Source of the DNA: Chelatococcus sambhunathii
Lineage (GTDB): Bacteria; Pseudomonadota; Alphaproteobacteria; Rhizobiales; Beijerinckiaceae
Direction: 5' to 3'
Assembly: GCF_001418005.1 (NCBI RefSeq)
Contig: NZ_LIOL01000002.1
Coordinates: forward strand, 601,100 to 665,099
DNA length: 64,000 nt
Of the stretch, positions 47,218 through 57,232 are shown piece after piece. Positions within the stretch are counted from its first letter, which is position 1; every line of letters starts with the position of its first letter. The notes under the pieces were generated by a model. The model had not been told where the DNA came from, did not search any database, and worked only from the letters and a program-made list of their open reading frames with translations. A program made the position numbers and the translations under genes.

Positions 47218-48396
47218 ATGACGAATGTGAGCGAAATGCCCTCCCGCCGCCGCAGTGCGCATTTCGTCGACGACGCACCCTTCGATCCCGGCGCAAGTGA
47301 GCCCGGTGGCCGCGAGGATGAGCGCTTCTTCCGCGCCTCCTCGCTGACCCTCATCTGGTGGAAGTTCCGCCGGCACAGGCTGGCCGTCATCTCGGCCTTC
47401 GTCCTCATCGCCCTCTATGCGGCCATTCCCTTCGTCGAGGTGATCGCGCCCTACGGGCAGGCGCAGCGCAACGGCGACTTCCTCTATGCGCCGCCGCAGC
47501 GGGTGCATCTCTTTCACGAGGGCTCGCTCGTCGGCCCCTTCGTCTATCCCTACAGCTTCAGGTTCAACCTCGAGACCTTCACCCGCGACTACGACATCGA
47601 CACGAGCCGCCCGCAGCGGCTGCGCTTCTTCTGCTCCGGCGAGCCCTACCGCTTCTGGGGGCTGTTCGATGCGCGCTTTCATCTCGTCTGTCCGCCGGAG
47701 GACGGCACCTTCTTCCTGCTCGGCACCGACAGGCTGGGACGCGACGTGTTCTCGCGCATCGTCTACGGGGCGCGCATCTCGCTCACCATCGGCATCGTCG
47801 GCATCGCGGTGTCGTTCGCGCTCGGCCTGTTCTTCGGCGGCATCGCCGGCTATCTGGGCGGCTGGGTGGATAACGCCATCCAGCGCCTCATCGAGATCCT
47901 GCGCACGCTGCCGGAGCTGCCCCTGTGGCTCGCGCTGTCGGCCGCCCTGCCGCCGAACTGGAGCCCGCTGCTCGTCTTCTTCGGCATCACCATCATCCTC
48001 GGCCTGCTCGACTGGCCGGGCCTTGCCCGCGCGGTGCGCTCGAAGCTGCTCGCCCTGCGCGAGGAGGATTTTGTCAAGGCGGCGGAGCTCATGGGGGCGT
48101 CGCGGGCCCGCATCATCGGACGCCACCTCATCCCCAACTTCATGAGCCACCTCATCGCCTCGGCGACGCTATCGATCCCCTCGATGATCCTGGGCGAGAC
48201 GGCCCTGTCCTTCCTCGGCCTCGGCCTCAGGCCACCGATCACGAGCTGGGGCGTGCTGCTCAACGAGGCCCAGAACCTCGCGGCGGTGAACCTCTACCCA
48301 TGGCTGCTGTGGCCGATCGCCCCCGTCATCATCGTCGTCCTCGCCTTCAACTTCATGGGCGACGGGCTGCGCGACGCGGCCGATCCATATCATTAA
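47218..48396 (+). CDS. ABC transporter permease, DppC/YejE-like, with enlarged periplasmic loop
   Basis: A 392-residue permease. An N-terminal cytoplasmic segment of about 50 residues precedes helix 1 (LAVISAFVLIALYAAIPFVEV). Then comes a periplasmic loop of about 85 residues (roughly 80-165, with RVHLFHEGSLVGPFVYPYSF and a Cys in FFCSGEPYRFW), longer than in DppC, before the family motif LGTDRLGRDVFSRIVYG. The EAA loop is DFVKAAELMGASRARIIGRH. Last gene of the importer; converges on adenine deaminase. Confidence 0.9.
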   Translation: MTNVSEMPSRRRSAHFVDDAPFDPGASEPGGREDERFFRASSLTLIWWKFRRHRLAVISAFVLIALYAAIPFVEVIAPYGQAQRNGDFLYAPPQRVHLFHEGSLVGPFVYPYSFRFNLETFTRDYDIDTSRPQRLRFFCSGEPYRFWGLFDARFHLVCPPEDGTFFLLGTDRLGRDVFSRIVYGARISLTIGIVGIAVSFALGLFFGGIAGYLGGWVDNAIQRLIEILRTLPELPLWLALSAALPPNWSPLLVFFGITIILGLLDWPGLARAVRSKLLALREEDFVKAAELMGASRARIIGRHLIPNFMSHLIASATLSIPSMILGETALSFLGLGLRPPITSWGVLLNEAQNLAAVNLYPWLLWPIAPVIIVVLAFNFMGDGLRDAADPYH

Positions 48397-48449
48397 GGCG
48401 GCAGTCGGCGGTCGGCATCAGGCAGTCGCTTCGACGGACAGCCGATTGC

Positions 48450-50153
48450 CTACGGCCGCACCAGTTCCATCCTATCCACGTCCACCAGGCCGAAGTCGCT
48501 GATCTTGAGATGCGGGATCACCGGCAGGGGCAGGAAGGCGACCTGCAGGAACGGCTCCGGCAGCGTCACGCCGAGCGCCTTGGCCGCTGCGCGCAGGGGA
48601 CCGAGGCCGGCATGCACCTCCTCGTACGGCCGGTCGCTCATCAGGCCGGCAACCGGCAAGGGCAGTTCCGCGCGCACCGCCCCGCCCTCGACGACGACGA
48701 AACCGCCGCGGATGGCGCCGAGCCGGTTGACGGCGAGCGCCATGTCGGCGTCGTCGACGCCGACGACGCAGATGTTGTGGCTGTCGTGGCCGACCGATGA
48801 GGCGATGGCCCCGCGCTGCATGCCGAAGCCCGAGACGAAGCCGAGGCCGATGTTGTCGTTGCGACCGTGGCGGGCGACGACCGCGACCTTGGCGATGTCC
48901 GCGGACGGATCGGCAACCAAGGCGCCGTCGCGCTCGGACATGGTCCGGCTCAGCCGCTCCGTGATGATCTTGCCGGGGACGACGCCGATGACCGAACGCT
49001 CGCCCGCTGTGCCGGCGATGGAGAAGTCCGCAGAGGCGACCTCGCGCGCCTTCATGCTGGCAAGGCCGATCGGCGCCACCGGCTCACGTTCCGCAAATAG
49101 CTCCGGCCGCACGCGCCGCCCACCGACGATGACGTCCGACACGCGGCATTCCTCGAGATGGTCGAGAAGGACGATGTCCGCCCGTCTGCCGGGCGCGATC
49201 ATGCCACGGTCGACGAGTCCGAACGCGGCCGCCGCCGTCAGCGAGGCGGAGCGATAGGCGGCGAGCGGCGGCACACCGAGGGCGATCGCGCTGCGGATGA
49301 GGAAGTCGATATGCCCCTCCTCCGCGATGTCCAGCGGATTGCGGTCGTCAGTGCAGAAGGCGAGAAACGGCGACGTTGCAAGGGTGAGCAGCGGAGCGAG
49401 CGCATGCAGGTCCTTCGACACCGAGCCCTCGCGGATGAGCACGGTCATGCCCTTGCGGATCTTCTCGAGTGCCTCTTCCGCGCTCGTCGCCTCGTGCTCG
49501 GTGCGGATGCCCGCGGCGCAATAGCCGTTGAGATCCTTGGCGCTGAGCAGGGGCGCATGGCCGTCGATATGGCCGTTGGCGAAGGCCTGCAGCTTGGCCG
49601 TGCAAGCCGGATCGAGGGCGAGGACGCCGGGAAAGTTCATGAACTCGGCGAGCCCGATCACCTTCGGATGGGCCCAGTAGGGCACGAGGTCGTCGGCGTC
49701 GAGCCGCGCCCCCGACGTCTCCAGTGCCGTCGCCGGCACGCAACTCGACAGTTGCACGAAGAGGTCCATCGCCATACGCTCGGCCGAGGCGAGGAAGAAA
49801 TCGAAGGCCGGGGCACCGAGCACGTTCGCCATCTCGTGCGGATCGCAGATCGCGGTCGTCACCCCGTGCGGCAGCACGCAACGCTCGAACTCCTGCGGCA
49901 TCACGAGCGAGGATTCCACGTGGCAGTGGGTGTCGATGAAGCCGGGAACGGCAATACGCCCGCCGCCCTCGATGATCTCGCGTCCGTCGTAACGATCGTA
50001 GGTCCCGACGATCGTATCGCCGCAGAGCGCGATATCCGTCGGGACGAGATCACCCGTCACGAGATCGAGCATCCTGACGTCGCGCACCACGACATCCGCC
50101 GCCGTGGCGCCCCTGCCCTGCGTCACCCGCTCGCTCAAGCCAGCCCGCAACAT
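48450..50153 (-). CDS. ade: Adenine deaminase
   Basis: A 567-residue amidohydrolase deaminating adenine to hypoxanthine in purine salvage. Metal motifs include [11 protein letters not shown] (HxH), the CDPHEMANV block, and FCTDDRNP with the late Asp; the adenine deaminase C-terminal domain ([33 protein letters not shown]) separates it from generic amidohydrolases. ATG 50153 has GGGGAGCG directly upstream, and upstream codons lack similarity. Neighbours are functionally unrelated. Confidence 0.93.
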   Translation of the reverse strand: MLRAGLSERVTQGRGATAADVVVRDVRMLDLVTGDLVPTDIALCGDTIVGTYDRYDGREIIEGGGRIAVPGFIDTHCHVESSLVMPQEFERCVLPHGVTTAICDPHEMANVLGAPAFDFFLASAERMAMDLFVQLSSCVPATALETSGARLDADDLVPYWAHPKVIGLAEFMNFPGVLALDPACTAKLQAFANGHIDGHAPLLSAKDLNGYCAAGIRTEHEATSAEEALEKIRKGMTVLIREGSVSKDLHALAPLLTLATSPFLAFCTDDRNPLDIAEEGHIDFLIRSAIALGVPPLAAYRSASLTAAAAFGLVDRGMIAPGRRADIVLLDHLEECRVSDVIVGGRRVRPELFAEREPVAPIGLASMKAREVASADFSIAGTAGERSVIGVVPGKIITERLSRTMSERDGALVADPSADIAKVAVVARHGRNDNIGLGFVSGFGMQRGAIASSVGHDSHNICVVGVDDADMALAVNRLGAIRGGFVVVEGGAVRAELPLPVAGLMSDRPYEEVHAGLGPLRAAAKALGVTLPEPFLQVAFLPLPVIPHLKISDFGLVDVDRMELVRP

Positions 50154-50227
50154 CGCTCCCCCCGCTCGCCGCAACCGTTCTGACCATCCTAGACGCGCTC
50201 CCGACCGGCGCAACGCCCGCCGGACGC

Positions 50228-50258
50228 AAAAAGGCGGCCCGCATATGCGGGCCGCCTT
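50228..50258 (-). terminator. Intrinsic terminator of the PRC-barrel gene
   Basis: A perfect 28-bp palindrome (50231-50258, arms AAGGCGGCCCGCAT) is followed on the minus strand by a T-run (A-run 50228-50232 on the plus strand). It lies 42 bp after the PRC-barrel stop and before the adenine deaminase start, so the two minus-strand genes are separate units. Confidence 0.8.
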
Positions 50259-50300
50259 GTCCGACGCGTGCGGCCGCACGCGCCCTCAGCTACGCGGCGC

Positions 50301-50927
50301 TCACTGCTTGGGCGCCGTCGTGGCCGGCGGAGCGGTCGGATCGGCTGGGCGGGTCGAGCCCGTGCTCATGCGGTCCTGCTCGGAGCGAATGTCCGCGAGG
50401 GTCTTGAAGGCCGGAGCCTGCTCAAGCTGCTCACGGGTGGCCGACAGCATGATCTTCTCGACCTCGCCTTCGGCGTTCTTCGACACCTGCAGTTCCGAGA
50501 ACGGGATGGCGACATTCTTCTGGCCAATGCCGAGGAAGCCGCCGACACCGATCACGGCCGCGTCGGCCTTGCCTTCCTGATCGAGCACGACGTCGTTGAT
50601 CTCACCGATCGTCTTGTCGTCCGTGCCGACCACCGACTTGCCCATCAGGTTCGAGACCATCCACTGGGCCTCGCCCTGGGCAGTCACAAAGCCGGCTGGG
50701 GCGCCAATGGCGGGGGCTGCGGCCGATGTATCCGGCGCCTTCATTTCCGTGCCGCCCTGCATGTTCGGCGCCGTGCTCGGCGCGCTCTCAGGCGCAGCGC
50801 CAGGCGCTTGCGGCTGAGTTACCGGTGGAGTCGGCTCGGGCGTCGCCGGAGCCGTGGTCTGCGCGACCGCCGGCACGGCCAGTAGCAGGGCTGCGGTAGC
50901 AACAGTGATACCGAACTTGGTTCGCAT
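50301..50927 (-). CDS. Exported PRC-barrel domain protein
   Basis: A 208-residue protein with a Sec signal peptide (FGITVATAALLLAVPAVAQ), a Pro/Ala/Thr-rich linker (about 24-85) and a PRC-barrel domain (about 90-170: MVSNLMGKSVVGTDDKTIGEINDVVLDQEGKADAAVIGVGGFLGIGQKNVAIPF). The tail is again Pro/Ala-rich. Such periplasmic PRC proteins are frequent in Hyphomicrobiales and lack a defined role; they may be stress- or envelope-associated. Monocistronic with its own terminator. Confidence 0.87.
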   Translation of the reverse strand: MRTKFGITVATAALLLAVPAVAQTTAPATPEPTPPVTQPQAPGAAPESAPSTAPNMQGGTEMKAPDTSAAAPAIGAPAGFVTAQGEAQWMVSNLMGKSVVGTDDKTIGEINDVVLDQEGKADAAVIGVGGFLGIGQKNVAIPFSELQVSKNAEGEVEKIMLSATREQLEQAPAFKTLADIRSEQDRMSTGSTRPADPTAPPATTAPKQ

Positions 50928-51155
50928 GACGGAGATCCTCTTTTCTGCCGACCATCGTCAGGACGCACGGTCCCTGCACGCAACGCCGCCATGGGCGTAC
51001 GCGCTCAGGTCGGCCTGGTTCGCGTGCTTTCCGTTTTCGAACCGTGGATGCATGTTCACGCCTCGCTATCCACGTTCGCCAGATCAACATCCGAACGGCG
51101 CCGTTGGTTCCGGCGGATCGACGAAAAGTTGTCGGTATGGCGCCGGGCGGCTGCG

Positions 51156-52049
51156 CTAGAGATCAAGCGGGCGCGAAGACAGCCACCAGCCGTCTCCCAG
51201 AACGACCGCCGGATCGGAGCCGGACGGCACCCCCCGGTGCAGAGCCCGGACGGACATGAGCCTGCCGGCTGCCGAAGCCTCGGCGAGCCTCCCATCGACG
51301 CCGGCACTGACCGGCAAGGCCGGTGGCGCGACGGTGACGCGGGCAAGCGGCGCGACGGCGAAGACATCGCCCCGTCGCGACAGGCAGACGAGCGCGCCGC
51401 GCCCGAAGGCATCGGTCAGCGGAAAGACGATCCGCCCACCGTCCTTCACCGCCGCAAGCCACGCCTCGTCGGGGCCGGTTCGGGCCGCCTCGCAATAGAC
51501 CGCGTCACAGACACGCAACGGCCCGGATGGCTTTTCCGTCACGCTCGCCTGCGGCCACGGCGCGAGAGCAGATCTTGCCCGCTCGGCAAGCACGCGATCG
51601 CCCTCATGAGCATCCACACGACCCGTTCCGCCCACGAGTTCCGCCATGACGGCGCTGTAATAGCCGGTGCCGCAGCCCATGTGGGCGACCGTCTGGCCAG
51701 CGCGAAGGCCGAGCGCTGCAATGCCAAGGGCGTGCCGCGAGGGTTCGCCATCATCCCTTCCGCGCACCGGCTGGCACTCGATCGCGATGTCGGAATAAAC
51801 GTGCCGCAGATCGGAATCAGGCGTCATCTCGCTGCCGAACGGCGTCACGAGGCGCCAGGGGCCAGGCCCCAGGAAACGCTCGCGAGGAACCGCCGCGAAG
51901 GCGTCGCGAAGCCGCGGGTCACTCACGACGAGGCGCATCGTGACCTGCCGGGCGTAGCGGTGCCTCAGACGGACGACGTCGGCCTGCACCTTGCCTCCGG
52001 TCGGTTGCGGCATCTTCTGCCATGAGGGGCCGGGCGAGGCGCTGCTCAT
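51156..52049 (-). CDS. Protein-L-isoaspartate O-methyltransferase-like protein
   Basis: A 297-residue SAM-dependent methyltransferase of the PCMT family. SAM motif I is VAHMGCGTGYYSAVMAEL (usual PCMT has E/D-I-G-T-G-S-G-Y, so this is a divergent member), with the N-terminal DAFAAVPRERFLGPGPW typical of the family. Acidic residue in RVDAHEGDRVLAERA. A role in isoaspartyl repair is plausible but other substrates are possible. ATG 52049 chosen at the start of similarity. A 228-bp gap with no recognisable feature separates it from the PRC-barrel gene downstream. Confidence 0.75.
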   Translation of the reverse strand: MSSASPGPSWQKMPQPTGGKVQADVVRLRHRYARQVTMRLVVSDPRLRDAFAAVPRERFLGPGPWRLVTPFGSEMTPDSDLRHVYSDIAIECQPVRGRDDGEPSRHALGIAALGLRAGQTVAHMGCGTGYYSAVMAELVGGTGRVDAHEGDRVLAERARSALAPWPQASVTEKPSGPLRVCDAVYCEAARTGPDEAWLAAVKDGGRIVFPLTDAFGRGALVCLSRRGDVFAVAPLARVTVAPPALPVSAGVDGRLAEASAAGRLMSVRALHRGVPSGSDPAVVLGDGWWLSSRPLDL

Positions 52050-52112
52050 AGCCCGACATTCTGACAGTCTGATGAAGCTGCCCGCCGTGGCAAGGGCGAT
52101 CCGCCACGAAGA

Positions 52113-52142
52113 AAAGGCGCGGCACCCGGATGCCGCGCCTTT
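52113..52142 (-). terminator. Intrinsic terminator of the RidA gene
   Basis: A 12-bp perfect stem (52113-52124 AAAGGCGCGGCA with 52131-52142) and 6-nt loop lies 23 bp past the RidA stop on the minus strand, ending in a TTTTCTT tract. It separates RidA from the PCMT-like gene. Confidence 0.75.
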
Positions 52143-52164
52143 CGCTCTCAGCCGCTGCCCGGGC

Positions 52165-52515
52165 TCAGCGCGCCGCGACCACCATGATCTCGACCCTGTA
52201 GGCCGGCGTCGCGAGCTTGGCCTCAACGGTGGCGCGGGCCGGCGTATTGCCCTGCGGCACCCAGGCGTCCCACACCTCGTTCATCTTGGCGAAATCGGCC
52301 ATGTCGGCCAGCCAGATGTTGGCCTTGAGGATCTTGGTCTTGTCGGTACCAGCCTTCTTCAGCGTCTCGTCGATCTGGGCGAGGATCTGGCGGGTCTGGC
52401 CGGCCGTGTCCTGCGAGGTGTCGTCGGCGACCTCACCCGAGAGAAAGACGAGATTACCGTAGGCCACCGCCTCGCTCATGCGTGGGCCGACGCCGATGCG
52501 TTCGATCGAAGACAT
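52165..52515 (-). CDS. RidA family protein
   Basis: A 116-residue YjgF/YER057c/UK114-fold protein. RidA members hydrolyse reactive enamine/imine intermediates; this one belongs to the wider Rid group (LVFLSGEVADDTSQDTAGQ, ILKANIWLADMADFAKMNEVW, PARATVEAKLATPAYRVEI). The Arg of PARATVEA that binds the substrate carboxylate is present. ATG 52515 has GGAG 5 nt upstream; an upstream GTG at 52521 is less likely. It lies 95 bp downstream of the SDR gene on the same strand and may be co-transcribed. Confidence 0.9.
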   Translation of the reverse strand: MSSIERIGVGPRMSEAVAYGNLVFLSGEVADDTSQDTAGQTRQILAQIDETLKKAGTDKTKILKANIWLADMADFAKMNEVWDAWVPQGNTPARATVEAKLATPAYRVEIMVVAAR

Positions 52516-52610
52516 GTTCACTCCTGAGGGTCAGACAAACGGACGCCTCCGCTTACCCTGCCCCGCCCGCCGCGGGAAGCCCCCGGTGGGTACAACGGGC
52601 CCGTGCCGCC

Positions 52611-53369
52611 TCAGCCGCGGCCGACGAAAGGCATCTTCGTCGCCATCACGGTCATGAAGAGGACATTGGCCTCGAGCGGCAGGCTCGCCATGTGCAGCAC
52701 CGCATTGGCCACGTGGGCCACGTCCATCAGCGGCTCCTTCCTGATGGAGCCGTCCGCCTGTGGCACGCCTTCGGCCATCTTGGCGGCCATGTCGGTCGCC
52801 GCATTGCCGATGTCGATCTGCCCGCAGGCGATGTCGTATTTGCGCCCGTCGAGCGAGGTCGAGCGCGTGAGACCGGAGATCGCGTGCTTCGTCGCCGTAT
52901 AGGGCGCGGAATTGGGTCGCGGCGCATAGGCCGAGATGGAACCGTTGTTGATGATACGTCCGCCACGCGGGTTCTGATCCTTCATGATCCTGAAGGCCTC
53001 CTGCGTGCACAGGAAAGGCCCGGTGAGATTCGTATCCACCACCGCCTTCCACTGCTCGAAGGTGAGATCCTCGAGCGGCAGGCCGGGCGCCGAGACGCCG
53101 GCATTGTTGAACAGCACATCGAGCCGCCCGAAACGCTCCTTGCAGGCGGCGAAGAGAGCCTTGACGGACGCCGGATCGGTCACATCCGTCGAAACGGCCA
53201 GCGCCTGCTCGGCGGGGGCGCCCGCGAGGCGGATCGTCTCTTCCAGCGCCTCCTTGCGGCGGCCGGCGAGGACGACGCTGTAGCCGTCCTTCAGGAAGGC
53301 GAGCGCCACCCCCCGCCCGACGCCGGAGCCCGCCCCCGTGATGAGTGCCACCTTGCCCTTCGATGCCAT
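52611..53369 (-). CDS. SDR family oxidoreductase
   Basis: A 252-residue short-chain dehydrogenase/reductase. The coenzyme motif is [15 protein letters not shown] (TGxxxGxG), the NNAGVSA motif follows, catalytic Ser is in [11 protein letters not shown] and the Y-x3-K is YTATKHA. The lack of an acidic residue after the second strand (LAGRRKEAL) favours NADP(H). Substrate is unknown. A C-terminal [23 protein letters not shown] segment is typical of one SDR subgroup in rhizobia. Confidence 0.92.
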   Translation of the reverse strand: MASKGKVALITGAGSGVGRGVALAFLKDGYSVVLAGRRKEALEETIRLAGAPAEQALAVSTDVTDPASVKALFAACKERFGRLDVLFNNAGVSAPGLPLEDLTFEQWKAVVDTNLTGPFLCTQEAFRIMKDQNPRGGRIINNGSISAYAPRPNSAPYTATKHAISGLTRSTSLDGRKYDIACGQIDIGNAATDMAAKMAEGVPQADGSIRKEPLMDVAHVANAVLHMASLPLEANVLFMTVMATKMPFVGRG

Positions 53370-53548
53370 GCGACGTCTCCCTGTCCCCGGCCGCCCCGCG
53401 GCGCTGGTCCGATCTGAACCGGTTTAATGGGGAAAGACTAGCCCGTGCCTGCGGCAATGTGGAAGCCGACGGGCGGCATGCCGGCAATGTGGAGAGGGAA
53501 TGCTACGAGGCTGCCTCGAACTGGCATGGACATGCCGAGTCACAAAGC

Positions 53549-53580
53549 AAAACGGCGATCCCGCAGGGGATCGCCGTTTT
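53549..53580 (-). terminator. Terminator downstream of tRNA-Leu
   Basis: A 14-bp perfect stem (AAAACGGCGATCCC, 53549-53562, with 53567-53580) and a 4-nt loop, with T-tracts on both sides, lies 22 bp past the tRNA 3' end on the minus strand. It probably ends the tRNA transcript. Confidence 0.75.
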
Positions 53581-53601
53581 GGAGCCACCGGCTCGAAATC
53601 A

Positions 53602-53686
53602 TGGTGCGGTCGAGAGGACTCGAACCTCCACTCCTCTCGGAACTACCACCTCAAGGTAGCGCGTCTACCAGTTCCGCCACGACCGC
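53602..53686 (-). tRNA. tRNA-Leu(GAG)
   Basis: An 85-nt cloverleaf read on the minus strand: 7-bp acceptor stem GCGGTCG/CGACCGC, D-loop GAACTGGTAGAC, anticodon stem CTACC/GGTAG around loop TTGAGGT giving anticodon GAG, a long variable arm expected for leucine, T-arm GAGGTTCGAGTCCTC, and encoded 3' CCA after discriminator A. It decodes CUC (and CUU), frequent in this GC-rich genome. Confidence 0.97.
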
Positions 53687-54005
53687 AACCGCTTCATGGA
53701 GACGCCCGTCTCCGGAAGCGGGCTGGGATGTAACAGATCGGTGTCGGCTCCACAAGTACCCCATTGCGGCCTGTGCAAAACGCCTCGCAGCACCGCAGAG
53801 GCCCCGTCCCGGCCGACGCCTGCTCCGTCGTTTCCCTGGCTCTTCGGGCACTCCGTCGGGGTTACGGGGCGGTGCCGCCACTTTCGAACTTGTCGAACGC
53901 CAAATCCCGCCCCACTTTCTGCGGCGGAGCCGCGCGGTCGCGTCGGCTTGCCACGGGATGGGGACGACTTCGTTGCTGAAGGCGAGAGACGAGTTGGGCG
54001 GACTG
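53687..54005. other. Intergenic region between tRNA-Leu and lipB
   Basis: About 320 bases between the tRNA start and the chosen lipB start. It must contain the divergent promoters, but no clear consensus could be assigned. A longer in-frame lipB start (ATG 53958) lies within it. No integrase, direct repeat of the tRNA end or other sign of an integration site was found. Confidence 0.5.
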
Positions 54006-54683
54006 ATGCTGCCGCAGGCGGGCGCGCCGCCCGTGGAGTGGCGCATCAGCGACGGCCGTGTCGGCTACGAGGAGGCCGTGGCGGCCATGGAGACCCGCGT
54101 CGCGGCGATCGCGGCAGGCGAAGCACCCGAATGCGTCTGGCTCCTGGAGCATCCGCCGCTCTATACCGCTGGGACCTCGGCCAACGACGCCGATCTCGTC
54201 GAGCCGTGGCGTTTCCCCGTCTTCCGCTCCGGCCGCGGCGGCCAGTTCACCTATCACGGGCCCGGCCAGCGCGTCGCCTATGTCATGCTCGACCTCTCGC
54301 GGCGCACGCCCGATCTTCGGGCCTTCGTCGCGGCCCTGGAGGCCTGGCTGATCGCCACGCTCGACGGCTTCAACGTGCGCGGCGAGCGGCGCGAGGACCG
54401 TGTCGGCGTCTGGGTGCGTCGCCCTGAGAGGGGGCCGGCCGTCGAGGACAAGATCGCCGCCATCGGCATCCGCGTGCGCCGCTGGGTCACCTTTCACGGC
54501 ATCAGCCTCAACGTCGAGCCGGACCTTTCGCATTTCTCCGGCATCGTGCCCTGCGGCGTGCGCCAGCACGGCGTCACGAGCCTCGTCGATCTCGGCATTC
54601 CCGTCACCATGCCGGAGGTGGATGCCGCGCTCAGGGCGAGCTTCGAAGACATCTTCGGACCGGCCATTCCCGTTCCGGCCTGA
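54006..54683 (+). CDS. lipB: Lipoyl(octanoyl) transferase LipB
   Basis: A 225-residue cytoplasmic enzyme that transfers octanoate from acyl carrier protein to lipoate-dependent E2 and GcvH domains. Family motifs: [33 protein letters not shown], the catalytic Lys in [20 protein letters not shown] and catalytic Cys in [11 protein letters not shown] 54006 was chosen because similarity begins shortly after it ([11 protein letters not shown]); ATG 53958 would add 16 residues. Monocistronic. Confidence 0.93.
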   Translation: MLPQAGAPPVEWRISDGRVGYEEAVAAMETRVAAIAAGEAPECVWLLEHPPLYTAGTSANDADLVEPWRFPVFRSGRGGQFTYHGPGQRVAYVMLDLSRRTPDLRAFVAALEAWLIATLDGFNVRGERREDRVGVWVRRPERGPAVEDKIAAIGIRVRRWVTFHGISLNVEPDLSHFSGIVPCGVRQHGVTSLVDLGIPVTMPEVDAALRASFEDIFGPAIPVPA

Positions 54684-54822
54684 AGCCGGCCCGCCCGTCA
54701 ATCCCGGAAACACCCTCTCCAAATGCGCCTTGGTATCGGCGCACGTTGCCGGATGGCGGGCACAGCGCCATAGTCCGCGCAACGGCCCGCAACGCGGGCG
54801 AATAGCTGTTGGGGAGGGACGC

Positions 54823-56430
54823 GTGCCGGCCATCGAGAGCGCGATCGATTCGACATCCGCCGATTTTCGCGCCAATGCCGCTGCCTGGGCCGAGCTCCGG
54901 GCGGAACTCGACGCCCGGCGAGCCGCCGTAGCGGCCGGCGGGCCGGCGAAGGCACGCGAGCGGCATCTGGCGCGCGGCAAGCTCCTGCCGCGCGAGCGCG
55001 TCATGCGTCTCATCGATGCCGGTTCGCCCTTCCTTGAAATCGCGCCGCTCGCGGCCTTCGGCATGTATGGCGATGCCATCCACGGGGCCGGACTGATCGC
55101 CGGCATCGGCCGGGTCGAGGGCCGCGAGGTCATGATCGTCTGCAACGATTCGACCATCAAGGGCGGAACCTACTATCCGATGACGGTGAAGAAGCACCTG
55201 CGCGCGCAGGAGATTGCGCGCGAGAACAGACTGCCCTGCATCTACCTGGTCGACTCAGGCGGCGCCAACCTTCCGCACCAAACCGAGGTATTCCCCGACC
55301 GGGAGCATTTCGGCCGCATCTTCTACAATCAGGCGACGCTGTCCTCGCTTGGCATCCCGCAGATCGCCGTCGTCATGGGCTCGTGCACGGCCGGCGGCGC
55401 CTATGTGCCCGCCATGTCCGACGAGACCATCATTGTGCGCCGGCAGGGCACCATCTTCCTCGGCGGCCCGCCGCTGGTGAAGGCTGCGACCGGCGAGGTC
55501 GTCTCGGCCGAGGAGCTCGGCGGGGCCGACGTGCACGCCCGCCAGTCCGGCGTCGCCGACCACTATGCGTTGGACGACGTGCATGCCCTGGCGCTCGCCC
55601 GCCGCATCGTCGCCAACCTCAATACGGTGAAGAGGAGCGACATCGCCCTGACGACGCCGGCCGAGCCCGTCTACGACCCGGCCGAGCTCGAGGGTCTCGT
55701 GCCCACCGACCTCAAGAAGCAGTATGACATCCGCGAGGTCATCGCCCGGCTCGTCGACGGTTCCGAGTTCGACGAATTCAAACGCCTCTACGGCACGACG
55801 CTGGTAACCGGCTTCGCCCGTATCTGGGGCATTCCCGTCGGCATCATCGCCAACAACGGCATTCTCTTTTCCGAATCGGCGCTCAAGGGCGCCCATTTCA
55901 TCGAATTGTGCTGTCAGCGGCGCATTCCGCTCCTCTTCCTGCAGAACATCTCCGGCTTCATGGTGGGACGCCAGTACGAGGCCGGCGGCATTGCCAAGGA
56001 TGGGGCGAAGCTCGTCACGGCGGTGGCCTGCGCCCGCGTGCCGAAGATCACGGTGCTCGTCGGCGGCTCCTTCGGCGCCGGCAACTACGGCATGTGCGGG
56101 CGGGCCTATTCGCCGCGCTTCCTCTTCACCTGGCCCAACAGCCGCATCTCGGTGATGGGCGGCGAGCAGGCGGCGAGCGTGCTCGCCACCGTCCGGCGCG
56201 ACAACATCGAGGCCGAGGGCAAATCGTGGAGCGCCGAGGACGAGGAGGCCTTCAAGGCGCCCGTCCGCGAACGCTACGAGGAGGAAGGCAGCCCCTACTA
56301 CGCCACCGCCCGCCTGTGGGATGACGGTATCATCCTGCCTTCCGAGACACGCCGCGTCTTGGGTCTCGCCTTCTCGGCCTGCCTCAATGCCCCGGTGGAG
56401 GAAACGCGCTTCGGCGTCTTCCGCATGTGA
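54823..56430 (+). CDS. mccB: Methylcrotonyl-CoA carboxylase beta subunit
   Basis: A 535-residue carboxyltransferase subunit of the biotin-dependent 3-methylcrotonyl-CoA carboxylase in leucine degradation. Length and motifs match MCC beta: [48 protein letters not shown] and [21 protein letters not shown] 54823 has GGGGAGGG immediately upstream. The usual partner gene (biotin-carrying alpha subunit mccA) is not in this window, and the related isovaleryl-CoA dehydrogenase gene is 5.9 kb further on. Confidence 0.92.
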   Translation: MPAIESAIDSTSADFRANAAAWAELRAELDARRAAVAAGGPAKARERHLARGKLLPRERVMRLIDAGSPFLEIAPLAAFGMYGDAIHGAGLIAGIGRVEGREVMIVCNDSTIKGGTYYPMTVKKHLRAQEIARENRLPCIYLVDSGGANLPHQTEVFPDREHFGRIFYNQATLSSLGIPQIAVVMGSCTAGGAYVPAMSDETIIVRRQGTIFLGGPPLVKAATGEVVSAEELGGADVHARQSGVADHYALDDVHALALARRIVANLNTVKRSDIALTTPAEPVYDPAELEGLVPTDLKKQYDIREVIARLVDGSEFDEFKRLYGTTLVTGFARIWGIPVGIIANNGILFSESALKGAHFIELCCQRRIPLLFLQNISGFMVGRQYEAGGIAKDGAKLVTAVACARVPKITVLVGGSFGAGNYGMCGRAYSPRFLFTWPNSRISVMGGEQAASVLATVRRDNIEAEGKSWSAEDEEAFKAPVRERYEEEGSPYYATARLWDDGIILPSETRRVLGLAFSACLNAPVEETRFGVFRM

Positions 56431-56605
56431 GGACCAGCGAAACGTCCCGCAGCCAGACGGGCAAGCAGCAGCGCCGGAAGAGCCGGAGTTTTCCGGCCCT
56501 ATTTGAACGGAAAACGGCCGCGGCCGCGGCATCATGGGCGTCTCGCGCCATATTTCCGCCGGGAGCGGGGCGGACAAGGCGCTGTCCCACCTGCCGAAAA
56601 CCTTC

Positions 56606-57100
56606 ATGAAAACCCCTGTCCTCCTCGTTTCGCTCGCCCTGGCGCTCGGTGCCTGCACTCTGGCGGGCGCCAGGCGCCAGAGTGTCGATTTGATCTCTTC
56701 CGAAGCTGCCCCGGCCGCGGCCGGGGCCGTTTCGCGCTTCCGGGCCGCAAGTGGCCTGGGGCCGGTGATGCCCGACGAGACGCTCAATGCGGCGGCGCGG
56801 CAGCAGGCCCGCGCCATGGCAGAGAAGGACGTGCTCTCGCATGATGCCGCCGGCTCGTTCTGGAGCCGCATGAACGGCACCGGGCAACGCTTTACGCACG
56901 GGGCGGAGAACATCGCGATGGGGCAGCGCTCGCTCGACGAGGTGATGGACGACTGGCGCCGTTCGGCGGAGCACCGCCGCAACATGCTACAGAACCCCGC
57001 CTCCCACATCGGCTTTGCCCACGCCCGGGCGGGCGGGCGCGACTATTGGGTGCTCGTCGTCGGCGGCACGGCGCCGCGCGGGCCGCAGCTCGGCCTGTGA
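56606..57100 (+). CDS. CAP (SCP/PR1)-domain lipoprotein
   Basis: A 164-residue protein with a lipoprotein signal (KTPVLLVSLALALGACTLAG, lipobox ALGAC) and a CAP domain: VSRFRAASGLGPVMPDETLNAAARQQARAMA, HGAENIAMGQRSLDEVMDDWRRSAEHRRNML. Bacterial CAP proteins have no settled function. ATG 56606 is fixed by the signal peptide; an ATG at 56534 would place about 24 residues before it. Confidence 0.88.
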   Translation: MKTPVLLVSLALALGACTLAGARRQSVDLISSEAAPAAAGAVSRFRAASGLGPVMPDETLNAAARQQARAMAEKDVLSHDAAGSFWSRMNGTGQRFTHGAENIAMGQRSLDEVMDDWRRSAEHRRNMLQNPASHIGFAHARAGGRDYWVLVVGGTAPRGPQLGL

Positions 57101-57232
57101 GACTTCGTCTTCGCCCCTGAGGCGATCGGGCCACAGCGTCGGCATCGTGCAACAAAGCCGCGCGTGGGCGGTTGTCTTCCGCAAGGACGGCACCTAGAAG
57201 GGCGTCGAACCTCACACAGCGGGCGGATCAGC

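Noticed and set aside
53602..53686. tRNA-Leu as integration site of a mobile island
   Set aside because: No integrase gene and no repeated tRNA 3' end were found nearby; neighbours look like core genes.
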